This document shows, piece after piece, positions 49,861-59,102 of a stretch of DNA of 64,000 nucleotides. The stretch lies in contig NZ_AKGD01000001.1 of the NCBI RefSeq assembly GCF_000271305.1, positions 744,001 through 808,000 of the forward strand. Direction: 5' to 3'. Each line of letters starts with the position of its first letter. The first letter of the stretch is position 1. The translations under genes and the position numbers were made by a program. The notes beneath the pieces are model-generated. The model searched no databases, was not told where the DNA came from, and saw nothing but the letters and a program-made list of their open reading frames with translations. The DNA comes from Hydrocarboniphaga effusa AP103. GTDB taxonomy: Bacteria; Pseudomonadota; Gammaproteobacteria; Nevskiales; Nevskiaceae.

Positions 49861-49990
49861 GCATAAAGTTTCAATCAGGCGACGCAGATCGCCCCCGACG
49901 AGGAGCTTGTATGGCGGCGCCAGCGGCGCGGCGATGCGGCAAGCGACTCCTTGGACTTCGCCTCGCCGTCCTCGTGAACCAGGAGCATCC

Positions 49991-51064
49991 ATGCCCGAAC
50001 TTCGAGCCCTCCAACCCGCCCGGCATCCGAGCCCGACGGCAAAGGCGACCTCGCTCGCCTACCTGATCTTCGAGCGCCCCGACTTCGGCCCGGCCGAGTC
50101 CTTCCTGACCGATTTCGGCCTGTCGGTCGCGCATCGCAGCGAAGATCGCCTGTACCTGCGCGGCACCTCGGCCGCGCCGTATTGCTACCGGATCGAGCGC
50201 GCCGAGCGTCCGCGCTTCGTCGGCATGGGCTTCACGGTCGCGCATCGGCGCGATCTGGAGGCGCTCGCCGACGCCTGCGCCTCGGCGCCGATCCGCAGCG
50301 CCGAGCATCCGGGCGGCGGCGAATGCCTGTCGCTGCTCGATCCCTCGGGCTTCGTCGTCGAAGTGGTGTGCGCGCAGACGCCGGTGCCCGAGCAGCCGCA
50401 TCGCGGGCCGCTGCATTTCAATCACGCGGGCCACGGACGACGAATCAACGGCACGCAGCGCCCGCCCGCTTCGCCGCCCGAAGTCATTCGCCTGGGCCAT
50501 TGCGTGCTCGAGGTCGCCGACTACCAGGCGACCTGCGGCTGGTACACGCAGCATCTCGGACTGATTCCGAGCGACGTACAGGTACTGCCCGATGGCTCTC
50601 CGGCCGTGAGCTTCCTGCGCCTGGACCTCGGCGAACAAGCGGCAGACCACCACACGCTCGCGCTCGCCCAGGGCTTCATGCCGCTCTACAGCCACAGCGC
50701 CTACGAGCTCGTCGACACCGATGCGGTCGGCATGGGCCAGCGCGTGTTGCGCGAGCGTGGCTGGAAGCACGCCTGGGGCATCGGCCGGCACATTCTGGGC
50801 AGCCAGATCTTCGACTACTGGCAGGACCCCTGGGGCGACAAGCACGAGCACTACTGCGACGGTGATCTGTTCACCGCCGACAGGCCCACCGGCATCCATC
50901 CGGTGTCGCGCGATGCGATGTCGCAATGGGGGCAGCCGATGCCGCGCTCGTTCACCAAGCCCAGGATGACGCCGAGCGCGATCGCCGCGCTGTTGCGCAA
51001 CCTGCGGCGCAGCCCCGACCTGTCGCTGGCCAAGCTCATGACGCTGGCTCGGCTGTTCGGCTGA
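49991..51064 (+). CDS. VOC-family extradiol-type dioxygenase
   Basis: A 357-residue protein with two VOC (glyoxalase/bleomycin-type) halves as in type I extradiol ring-cleavage dioxygenases. The second half offers the 2-His-1-Glu iron site: RLGHCVLEVADY, DHHTLALAQG and DKHEHYCDG. It would open a catechol-type ring next to the diol. AGGAGCATCC precedes ATG 49991. The stop overlaps the next gene by TGATG. Followed by a hydrolase, ligase and flavin hydroxylase, so a meta-cleavage route is likely; other VOC functions remain possible. Confidence 0.82.
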   Translation: MPELRALQPARHPSPTAKATSLAYLIFERPDFGPAESFLTDFGLSVAHRSEDRLYLRGTSAAPYCYRIERAERPRFVGMGFTVAHRRDLEALADACASAPIRSAEHPGGGECLSLLDPSGFVVEVVCAQTPVPEQPHRGPLHFNHAGHGRRINGTQRPPASPPEVIRLGHCVLEVADYQATCGWYTQHLGLIPSDVQVLPDGSPAVSFLRLDLGEQAADHHTLALAQGFMPLYSHSAYELVDTDAVGMGQRVLRERGWKHAWGIGRHILGSQIFDYWQDPWGDKHEHYCDGDLFTADRPTGIHPVSRDAMSQWGQPMPRSFTKPRMTPSAIAALLRNLRRSPDLSLAKLMTLARLFG

Positions 51065-52203
51065 TGGCGCCGGACGCTGGCGGCCGTGAACCCGAGCTTC
51101 ATTCGCTGTCACGGCGCCGCTGGCTGCAAGGCGCCGCTGCAAGCCTCGGCTGGTGCGCGATCGCTTCCGCACGAGCCGACAGGGCGACGCCCGCCGACGT
51201 CCGCCCGCTTCCCCATTCCGAAACCTCTGCGTCGCCCGGAGAACGCCTCATGAGCTTGAACATCGTCCGCTACGAATACCAGGACCGCCATCGCTGGGGC
51301 GTGCTGCGCAAGGACCGCGTGATCGAGGTGCCCGGCGATTTCGCCACCACCGGCGATTTCCTGCGCGCCAACACGATCGAATCGCTGCGCGGCCTCGATG
51401 GCACAGGCCTCGCGCTCGGCGAGATCCGCCTGCTATCGCCGATCACGCGCAACCAGCAGTTCGTCTGCCAGGGCGCGAACTATCGGCAGCACATGATCGA
51501 GTCGGGCATGGACCCCGACGCGAAGGCCTACAACATGATCTTCACCAAGGCCTCAAGCTGCATCGTCGCCGCGGACAGCGAGGTGATCCAGCCCAAGTCC
51601 GTGCGCTTTCTCGACTACGAAATCGAGCTGGGCCTGGTGATCAGGCGCCGCATCGATGCGCGTGTTCGCGTCACCGACCAGAACCTGCACGAATTCGTCG
51701 CCGGCATCGTCATCGTCAACGATTACTCCGCGCGCGACGTGCAGATTCCGCAGATGCAGTTCTACAAGGGCAAGTCGTTCCGGACCTTCGGCCCGGTGGG
51801 GCCTTACCTCACGCTGCTCGACGCGAGCAGCATCGGCGCGCTCAAGGACTTGCAGCTCAAGCTCACCGTCAACGGCGAGCTGCGCCAGCAGGACAGCACG
51901 CGCAACCTCGTCTACGGTCCGGCCGAAACGCTCACCGAACTCTCGGGCGTGCACGACTTCGATGCCGGCGATCTGCTCGCCACCGGCACACCCTCGGGTT
52001 GCGCGCTGTCGATCCCGTCGCCGACCAAGCAGAAGATCGGCGCGCTGCTGCCCGAAGCCAAAAAGTGGGCGATCTTCATGAAGGTGCAGGCCCAGCGCAC
52101 GCAGTACCTCAAGGCCGGCGACATCGTCGAAGCCAGCATCCGCAGTGCGGATGGTGCCATCGACCTCGGCCGCCAGCGCAACCGCATCATCACCGAGAGC
52201 TGA
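51064..52203 (+). CDS. Fumarylacetoacetate-hydrolase-family protein, possible Tat leader
   Basis: FAH-fold enzyme: metal ligands in DYEIELGLV and VNDYSARDVQ, plus FDAGDLLATGTPSGCA. The family performs C-C hydrolysis, decarboxylation or hydration of oxo-acids, as after meta-cleavage. Two starts are possible. The ATG at 51064 overlaps the upstream stop (TGATG) and adds SRRRWLQGAAASLG...ASARA, which looks like a twin-arginine signal peptide. The ATG at 51250 has GGAG 8 bases upstream and gives the normal 317-residue cytosolic form. I give the long form but cannot decide. Confidence 0.8.
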   Translation: MAPDAGGREPELHSLSRRRWLQGAAASLGWCAIASARADRATPADVRPLPHSETSASPGERLMSLNIVRYEYQDRHRWGVLRKDRVIEVPGDFATTGDFLRANTIESLRGLDGTGLALGEIRLLSPITRNQQFVCQGANYRQHMIESGMDPDAKAYNMIFTKASSCIVAADSEVIQPKSVRFLDYEIELGLVIRRRIDARVRVTDQNLHEFVAGIVIVNDYSARDVQIPQMQFYKGKSFRTFGPVGPYLTLLDASSIGALKDLQLKLTVNGELRQQDSTRNLVYGPAETLTELSGVHDFDAGDLLATGTPSGCALSIPSPTKQKIGALLPEAKKWAIFMKVQAQRTQYLKAGDIVEASIRSADGAIDLGRQRNRIITES

Positions 52204-52204
52204 C

Positions 52205-54148
52205 ATGCCAGGAATCGCCACGATCCGCGACGTCGAGCGCGCGGAGGAGGCCGGCTTGCCCGTGGACCTGCCGCAGAGCACCTACGCGATGCTCCGCGAA
52301 GGCGCCAAGATCGACCCCGACGCGCCCGCGCTGAGCTTCTTCCTGACCACCGAGGAGCATCGGCGGCCCGAGACCTGGACGTATCGCGAGTTGCTCGCGC
52401 GCATCACGCAGACGGCCAACTTCTTCAACCGCCTCGGCGTCGGAAAGAACGATGTCGTCGCCTTCGTGCTGCCCAACCTGCCCGAGACGCACTTCGTGAT
52501 CTGGGGCGGACAAGCGGCCGGCATCGTCGCCGCGTTCAATCCGCTGCTCGAAGGCCCGGCGCTGGCCGAACTCATCAACGCCACCAACGCCAAAGTGCTG
52601 GTGACGCTGGCCCCGTTCCCCAACACCGACGTCTGGACCAAGCTCGCACCGGTGCTGCCGCAATTGCGTTCGGTGCGACACCTGGTGCTCGTCAATCTCG
52701 CCGATCGTGTGCGCGGCCTTCGCGGGCTCGCCGCGCGTCTTCTGCAGAAGCGCGAAGCGTGGCGGCTGCATGGCCGCAAGGGATTGCGCGGCGCGATTCC
52801 GGCGTCGATCTCGACCCACGATTTCGGCAGCGCCATCCGCCGTGAAAACGGCAGCGAACTCAACAGCGGACGACACATCGACGGCGACGACGAATCCTCG
52901 TACTTCTGCACCGGCGGTACCACCGGCCTGCCGAAGATCGCGGTTCGCCGTCACCGCAACGAAGTCGCGAACGCCTGGAGCGCCGGCGCCTTCCTCGGCG
53001 ACGGCGTCGGTCCCGGCAAGGTGGTCTTTTGCGGCCTGCCGCTGTTTCACGTCAACGGCGTGCTCGTCACCGGCTTGCTGCCGTTTTCGAAAGGCGCGCA
53101 CGTGATTCTCGGCACGCCGCAAGGCTATCGCGGGCCCGGACTGATTCCACGCTTCTGGGAAATCGTCGAGCGTCATCGCATCAATTTCTTCAGTGGCGTG
53201 CCGACGCTCTACACCGCGCTGCTGCAATTGCCCACGCAAGGGCGCGACCTGAGTTCGCTCGAGTACGGGCTGTGCGGCGCCGCGCCGATGCCCGTCGAAG
53301 TGTTCCGCAATTTCCAGCGGCACACCGGCATCAAGATTCTCGAAGGCTACGGCCTGACCGAAGCCACCTGCGTCAGCAGCGTCAACCCGCCGCTCGGCGA
53401 CCGCCGCATCGGCTCGATCGGCCTGCGCGTGCCGGGCCAGCCGATGAAGGCCGTGGTGCTCGACGACTCCGGCCGCTACCAGCGCGACGCGCAGGTCGAC
53501 GAAGTGGGCGTGCTGATCGTCAGCGGGCCCAATGTGTTCGCGGGCTATCGCATCGCCGAGCAGAACAAGAACCTGTGGCTGGACACCGGCGACGGCCAGC
53601 GCTGGCTCAATACCGGCGATCTCGCGCGCCAGGATGCCGACGGCTATTTCTGGCTCACCGGGCGCAAGAAAGAGCTGATCATCCGCGGCGGACACAACAT
53701 CGATCCGCTGACGATCGAAGAGCCGCTGCATCGTCATCCGGCCGTGCAGATCGCGGCCGCGGTCGGCAGGCCCGATGCGCATGCGGGCGAGCTGCCGGTG
53801 GCTTACGTGCAATTGCGCGAAGGCCGCTCGACGAGCGAGCGCGAGCTGGTGGATTTCCTCGGCCGAGAGATCACCGAGCGCGCCGCGATTCCGAAACAGG
53901 TGCGCCTGATCGGGCAAATGCCGCTGACCGCGGTCGGCAAGATCTACAAGCCGGCGCTCAAGCAGCTCGAGACGCGCGATGCGATCGAGAGCGCCTTGCG
54001 CGATGCCGCGCTGGCCTATCGCGAACTCGAGCTCGTCGAGGACAAGAGCAAGGGCCTCACGCTGCGCCTGGTGCTCGAACCGGGCGCCTCGCCCGACGAT
54101 GCGAGACGCGTGCTCGGGGCTTTTCCGTTTCCGTTCACGATCGAGTGA
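52205..54148 (+). CDS. Acyl-CoA ligase (ANL superfamily)
   Basis: A 647-residue ATP-dependent CoA ligase. P-loop FCTGGTTGLPK, GYGLTEATCV, RKKELIIRGGHNIDPLTIEE and the C-terminal TAVGKIYKPALK are present. It is about 90 residues longer than FadD, with an inserted Arg-rich segment (about 180-230) and an extra C-terminal tail of about 45 residues. Starts 1 base after the FAH stop. Likely activates a carboxylic acid of the aromatic or polycyclic substrate. Confidence 0.88.
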   Translation: MPGIATIRDVERAEEAGLPVDLPQSTYAMLREGAKIDPDAPALSFFLTTEEHRRPETWTYRELLARITQTANFFNRLGVGKNDVVAFVLPNLPETHFVIWGGQAAGIVAAFNPLLEGPALAELINATNAKVLVTLAPFPNTDVWTKLAPVLPQLRSVRHLVLVNLADRVRGLRGLAARLLQKREAWRLHGRKGLRGAIPASISTHDFGSAIRRENGSELNSGRHIDGDDESSYFCTGGTTGLPKIAVRRHRNEVANAWSAGAFLGDGVGPGKVVFCGLPLFHVNGVLVTGLLPFSKGAHVILGTPQGYRGPGLIPRFWEIVERHRINFFSGVPTLYTALLQLPTQGRDLSSLEYGLCGAAPMPVEVFRNFQRHTGIKILEGYGLTEATCVSSVNPPLGDRRIGSIGLRVPGQPMKAVVLDDSGRYQRDAQVDEVGVLIVSGPNVFAGYRIAEQNKNLWLDTGDGQRWLNTGDLARQDADGYFWLTGRKKELIIRGGHNIDPLTIEEPLHRHPAVQIAAAVGRPDAHAGELPVAYVQLREGRSTSERELVDFLGREITERAAIPKQVRLIGQMPLTAVGKIYKPALKQLETRDAIESALRDAALAYRELELVEDKSKGLTLRLVLEPGASPDDARRVLGAFPFPFTIE

Positions 54149-54155
54149 GGTCCGC

Positions 54156-54893
54156 ATGAGCACGCATTCCGCCAAGACCGCGGTCATCAGCGGCGGCTCC
54201 TCCGGCATCGGCCGGGCCTTCGTCGCGAGCCTGCATGCCGACGGCTGGCAGGTCTGCACCTGCGGCCGCGATGCAGCCAAGCTCGCCGCGCTCGAACGCG
54301 ATTTCCCGGGTGTCTTCACGATGGTTTGCGATGTCGCCGACCGCACGGCGGTTCGCCGCTTCGCCCAGCAGGTCGAAAGCCGCGCCGCCTCGATCGACCT
54401 GCTCATCAGCAATGCAGGCGGCCTGCGCGAGATCAATTTCGCCACCGCCAACCTGGCGATGCTCGATCTGTCGGGCGAGCTGCGCGGCAATCTCGAAGGC
54501 GCGGTGAACCTGATCGCCGAATTCCTGCCGGGCCTGCGCGCTCAGGCAGGCGGCCGCCTGCTCGTGGTGAGTTCGGGCTACGCGCTCGCTCCCACCTTGC
54601 GCGCCCCGCTGTATTCCGCCGCCAAGGCCGCGCTGCACAGTCTCTGCCTCTCGCTGCGCGGACAACTCGCTCCGATCGGCATCACGGTGACGGAACTGTT
54701 GCCGCCGGTCGTCGATACGCCCGCGGTGGCGCACCGATCGGTGCGCAAGCTGTCGGCCGATGCGGTCGCCCGGGCCGCGTTGCGCGGCAGCTTCGCAGGC
54801 GTCGCCGAAGTACGGCCCGGCATCGTGCGCGTGTTGCCGTTGCTGCTGCGCCTGATGCCGGCGCTGGCCTTGCGCCTCGTCGCCCGCAGTTGA
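54156..54893 (+). CDS. SDR-family oxidoreductase
   Basis: A 245-residue short-chain dehydrogenase. SGGSSGIGRAF cofactor loop, CGRDAAKL after strand 2 (NADP-type), ISNAGG, and VVSSGYALAPTLRAPLYSAAK with catalytic Ser/Tyr/Lys. C-terminus is hydrophobic and basic (VLPLLLRLMPALALRLVARS), as in DltE-like members. Seven bases after the ligase stop, same operon. Substrate unknown. Confidence 0.85.
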   Translation: MSTHSAKTAVISGGSSGIGRAFVASLHADGWQVCTCGRDAAKLAALERDFPGVFTMVCDVADRTAVRRFAQQVESRAASIDLLISNAGGLREINFATANLAMLDLSGELRGNLEGAVNLIAEFLPGLRAQAGGRLLVVSSGYALAPTLRAPLYSAAKAALHSLCLSLRGQLAPIGITVTELLPPVVDTPAVAHRSVRKLSADAVARAALRGSFAGVAEVRPGIVRVLPLLLRLMPALALRLVARS

Positions 54894-54901
54894 GCACCCC
54901 G

Positions 54902-56533
54902 ATGACACTCGATACTTCATCGCAAACCCGTCCCATGCACGGCACCATCGAATCCGTCGACGTGCTCGTCGTCGGCTATGGGCCGGTCGGTGCCGCGCTC
55001 GCGGCGCTGCTCGGCCGCTATGGCGTCAGCACGCTCGTGATCGACAAGGCCGCGGACATCCTGATGTCGCCGCGCGCCATCGCGCTCGACAACGAGGCGC
55101 TGCGCATTCTGCAGGCCACCGGTCTAGCCGAGGACGCCTTCGACAGGATCGTGATTCCGCAGGTGCGCATGCTGTGTCCGCACGTGGGCCTGTTCGGACG
55201 CGTGAACACCCGCGGCGACATCGACGGTCACCCCAAGCTCGTCACCTTCTACCAGCCCGACCTCGAACGCGCCTTGCGCGCCCTGGTCGCCTCGCATGCC
55301 AGCGTGCGTGCGTGGCTGGCGACCGAGATGATCGGCTTCGTCGACGAAGGCGATTGCGTAACCGTGGCATTGCGTGAATCGGGCGGACGCGAACGCACGG
55401 TGCGCGCGCGCTACCTGATCGGCGCCGACGGCGCGGGATCGCAGGTGCGCAAGGCGATCGGACAGGGCTTCACCGGCCGGACCTATGCCGAAGACTGGTT
55501 GATCGTCGATGCGCGCAACGTGCCCGGCGATTTCGATCACGTCGAATTCATTTGCGACTCGCAGCGACCGACGCCGCACATGGTCGCGCCGGGCGGACGT
55601 ACGCGCTGGGAATTCATGCTGAGGCCCGGCGAGACGCGCGAGCAGATGGAGCGCGACGACACCATCAAGAGCCTGCTCTCGCAGTGGGCGAACACCGACG
55701 ACATCCGCATCGAGCGCAAGGCCGTGTACCGCTTCCATGCGCGCTGCTGCGAGCGCTTCTCGCGCGGCCGCGTGTTCCTGATCGGCGATGCGGCGCACGT
55801 CACGCCACCCTTCGTCGGCCAGGGTCTGGTGGCGGGCCTGCGCGATGCGATGAATCTCGCGTGGAAGCTCGCCAGCGTCATCGACGGCCGCGCGGCCCCG
55901 GCGATTCTCGACAGCTACGACATCGAGCGACGGCCGCATGCGGCGAAGATGATCCGGCTCGCCAAGTTCATGGGCAAGCTCGTCATGCCGCGCAACAAGC
56001 TCATGGCGATCCTCGTGCACGGCAGCATGGCCGCACTTCGCCTGCTGCCCGCGCTGCGCCGGCACTTCGACGAACTCGGCGTCAAGCCCAAGAACGAATT
56101 TCCGGACGGCCTGTTCGTACGCGGCCGGCGGCGTGGCGGGCTCAAGCGCGGAGCGCAGATTCCGCAAGGCCTGGTTCGCGGATCGGACGGCACGGTGTTG
56201 CTCAGCGACGATGCGCTCGGTAGCGGGCTCGTGCTGGTCGGCTTCGGTGTCGATGCATCCGCGCATCTCGCGCCGGCCACGCGACAGGCCTGGTCCGCAA
56301 TCGGCGGCAGCTCGCTACAGCTGCGCGCCTACGGCACCGGTGCGAGTGCAAGCGAGGCCTACGAATGTCTCGACATCCAGCTGATGCCACGCGCCGCCGC
56401 GACCGGATGGTGCGCGGTCGTGAGGCCCGACCGCACCGTGCTGCACGACGGCCCCGCGAGCGAAGCCGATCGCCTGGTCCGCGCCTCCATCGATTTGCTG
56501 ACACGGCACGAGCCGCGCTCGAGAGCGGCATAA
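54902..56533 (+). CDS. FAD-dependent aromatic hydroxylase (MhpA/PheA-like)
   Basis: A 543-residue class A flavin monooxygenase. VVGYGPVGAALAALLGRYG (FAD), YLIGADGAGSQVRKAIG (DG motif) and GDAAHVTPPFVGQGL (GD motif) are intact, and the C-terminal thioredoxin-like part is present. The look is of 3-(3-hydroxyphenyl)propionate hydroxylase, which makes the catechol for extradiol cleavage, matching the VOC dioxygenase five genes upstream. It begins 8 bases after the SDR stop in the same operon. Confidence 0.88.
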   Translation: MTLDTSSQTRPMHGTIESVDVLVVGYGPVGAALAALLGRYGVSTLVIDKAADILMSPRAIALDNEALRILQATGLAEDAFDRIVIPQVRMLCPHVGLFGRVNTRGDIDGHPKLVTFYQPDLERALRALVASHASVRAWLATEMIGFVDEGDCVTVALRESGGRERTVRARYLIGADGAGSQVRKAIGQGFTGRTYAEDWLIVDARNVPGDFDHVEFICDSQRPTPHMVAPGGRTRWEFMLRPGETREQMERDDTIKSLLSQWANTDDIRIERKAVYRFHARCCERFSRGRVFLIGDAAHVTPPFVGQGLVAGLRDAMNLAWKLASVIDGRAAPAILDSYDIERRPHAAKMIRLAKFMGKLVMPRNKLMAILVHGSMAALRLLPALRRHFDELGVKPKNEFPDGLFVRGRRRGGLKRGAQIPQGLVRGSDGTVLLSDDALGSGLVLVGFGVDASAHLAPATRQAWSAIGGSSLQLRAYGTGASASEAYECLDIQLMPRAAATGWCAVVRPDRTVLHDGPASEADRLVRASIDLLTRHEPRSRAA

Positions 56534-56553
56534 GCAGAAAGCGGAGGAGAACG

Positions 56554-59079
56554 ATGGCAAGCAAGCCTGCTGTCCGTACACGCTGGGCCCTGGTCGCGCT
56601 CGCCTTGAGCGGCGCGGCCGATGCGGCGAGTTTCGAAATTCCGATCGCTGGCGAGACGGCGACGGCGGTGCTGAACAATTCGCTGAGCTTCGGCGCCGGC
56701 GTTCGCACCGAAAGTCGTGCGAACAATCTGGTGGGGAAGTCGAATCTCGACCCGATGCTGTGCACCGGACCGAACGGCGCTTACCAGAGCTGCCAGGGCT
56801 TGTTCAAGGATCAGCTGTTCCCGGCGCAGACACTCGTCGCCGCGTCGGGAGCCGCCTCGATCAACAACGACGACGGCAACCTCAACTACGACAAGGGCGC
56901 GGTGTTCTCCGCCGTCACCAAGTTCGCATCGGACCTGACGATCACGCGTGGCGACTACGGGCTGTTCGCACGTGCGCTGTTCTTCTACGACGGCACCAAC
57001 GAGCACTTCACCGAAACGCATCCGAACCGCATCAGCTCGCAGAACCGGCTCGAGGTCGGGCGCGTGACGCCGTCATCGCCGATCATGCTGCCCGACCCGC
57101 TCGGCACACTGCTCACCCAGCCGACGTCGCTGCTGACGGGCCTGATCTCGAGCCGGCCCTGGGGGGAGCCCAGCGAGCGCGGACGCCTTTCCTACGGCCC
57201 CGGCGGCGACGTGCGCGAGCGCCGTTCCGACGGCGAGACGCTGCGCCAGATCGGCACCGATTTTCAGCTGCTCGATCTCAATGTCTTCGGCCAGCTTCCG
57301 ATCGCGGGCGAGCGCAAGCTGAGCTTCAAGCTCGGGCGGCAGACGGTGAGCTGGGGCGAGAGCACCACGCTCGTCATCAACAGCCTCAACCAGGCCAACC
57401 CGGTCAACGCGAACAATCTGTATCGCATCGGCAAGAGCACCGAGGAAGTCTTCACGCCGATCAACATGGCCTTCGTGAGCCTGGAACCCTTGAGCGGGAT
57501 GAGCCTGGAGATGTTCTACCAGCTCGAATGGAAAAGCGTCGAAACCGTCGCGCCGGGCAGCTATTTCTCCGATCTCGACATCGGCACGCGCAATGCGATC
57601 GATTCGATCAGCATCAGCACCGGCAACGTCGCCGAAGACCCCGAGCAGCTCGGACGCCCGCTCGACTCGCCGTTGTCCGGGCTCAGCAATACCACCTCGA
57701 ACATCGACCGCGTACCCGACGCTCGCCCACGCACGAGCGGACAGTTCGGCGTGGCGCTCAAGTATTACTTCGAGTCGATCGGCTCCGGCGTCGAGGTCGG
57801 GCTCTACTTCATGAACTATCACTCGCGCCTGCCGATCGCGAGCTTCTACGCCACGCAGGCGAGCTGCGCTCGCGCGCAAGGCAACCCGCTCGGCATCGAT
57901 GCGACCGACCTGCTGTCGTTTCTGGCGGCCTGCCCGGACATTCCGTTCGTCCATGCGCTCACGTCACCGGGCGATTCCGCCGCCGGTGCGACCGACAGCG
58001 CGGCCCCGCTCGATACCGCGCGTTTCCAGCTCGAATATCCCGAGGACATTCACCTGATCGGAGCGAGCTTCAACACCACGATCGGCGACTACTCGATACA
58101 GGGCGAGATCGCGTTCCGCCCGAACCTGCCGCTGCAAATCGATACGCAGGACCTGGCGTTCGCGGCCTTCGGCCCGACGCTCACGAGCTGCCACGATCGC
58201 AATGTCGGCTGCGCAGGTTCGGCCGGTCTGCTCAATGTCGGCATCGGCTACGACGCCAACGGCAATGCGATCAACTACGGCAACAGCGACTTCGTCGACG
58301 CCGACGGCAACCGGCCGTATCCCGATCTCGTCAACGTCGGCATCGGCCATGTGCCGGGATCGGCGCGCGCGTTCCCGAGCTTCGTGACGGCGTATCGCGG
58401 CGGCGCGGTCGGCGAAAATCCGCCGTGCTCGACGAGCATGACGCTCGCCGATTACCACCGTGGAGCCGACTGCTACATCGCCGGTTACGAGCGCGAGGCG
58501 GTTTATCAGTTCAACCTCGGCGTCTCGCGCGTGCTGTCGCCGGACAATTGGGTCAACGCCGATCAGATCATCGTCGTCGGCGAATGGGGCGCGACCTGGG
58601 TGCCGGGCCTGCCTTCGCTAGCCCAGCTCCAGTTCGAAGCGCCGGGAACCTACTATCACGCAAGCGCCGGCGCGGACGGCTCCGGCGCCGATGGCAGTCG
58701 CCAGGCCTGCTCGCTCAATCCGAGCTGCAGCTACGGCGCCGACGGCATTCGCTTCAATCCGCATCAGCAGGATCGCGATCTGTTTCCGGATCGCTTCTCG
58801 ACCGGCTATCGCGTGATCGGTATCTTCAGCTACGAAAGCGTGCTGCCCAACATCAGCCTCAAGCCGACCTTGAGCTGGGCCCACGATATGCTCGGCACCG
58901 CGCCGGGGCCTGGCGGCAACTTCGTCGAAGGACGCAAGCAGGCCGATGCACTCGTCGAAGCGCGCTATCGCGATTCGCTGTCGTTCACGCTCGGCTACAC
59001 CTGGTTCTTCGGCGCCGGCATGGCCAACCTGATGCGCGACCGAGACTACGCGCAGGCCTTCGTTCGCTACCAGTTCTGA
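56554..59079 (+). CDS. DUF1302-family outer-membrane protein (large)
   Basis: An 841-residue outer-membrane protein: signal peptide (LVALALSGAADAA), then barrel with FKLGRQTVSWGESTTLV and NPVNANNLYRIGKSTEEV (DUF1302 hallmarks) and terminal QAFVRYQF. Larger than the copy at 30548 and diverged from it. Several Cys pairs in predicted loops may form disulfides. GCGGAGGAGA precedes the ATG. Probably the uptake channel or surface protein for the hydrophobic substrate of this operon. Confidence 0.85.
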   Translation: MASKPAVRTRWALVALALSGAADAASFEIPIAGETATAVLNNSLSFGAGVRTESRANNLVGKSNLDPMLCTGPNGAYQSCQGLFKDQLFPAQTLVAASGAASINNDDGNLNYDKGAVFSAVTKFASDLTITRGDYGLFARALFFYDGTNEHFTETHPNRISSQNRLEVGRVTPSSPIMLPDPLGTLLTQPTSLLTGLISSRPWGEPSERGRLSYGPGGDVRERRSDGETLRQIGTDFQLLDLNVFGQLPIAGERKLSFKLGRQTVSWGESTTLVINSLNQANPVNANNLYRIGKSTEEVFTPINMAFVSLEPLSGMSLEMFYQLEWKSVETVAPGSYFSDLDIGTRNAIDSISISTGNVAEDPEQLGRPLDSPLSGLSNTTSNIDRVPDARPRTSGQFGVALKYYFESIGSGVEVGLYFMNYHSRLPIASFYATQASCARAQGNPLGIDATDLLSFLAACPDIPFVHALTSPGDSAAGATDSAAPLDTARFQLEYPEDIHLIGASFNTTIGDYSIQGEIAFRPNLPLQIDTQDLAFAAFGPTLTSCHDRNVGCAGSAGLLNVGIGYDANGNAINYGNSDFVDADGNRPYPDLVNVGIGHVPGSARAFPSFVTAYRGGAVGENPPCSTSMTLADYHRGADCYIAGYEREAVYQFNLGVSRVLSPDNWVNADQIIVVGEWGATWVPGLPSLAQLQFEAPGTYYHASAGADGSGADGSRQACSLNPSCSYGADGIRFNPHQQDRDLFPDRFSTGYRVIGIFSYESVLPNISLKPTLSWAHDMLGTAPGPGGNFVEGRKQADALVEARYRDSLSFTLGYTWFFGAGMANLMRDRDYAQAFVRYQF

Positions 59080-59102
59080 CGCGCTCTCGACGGAGAATGA
59101 CG

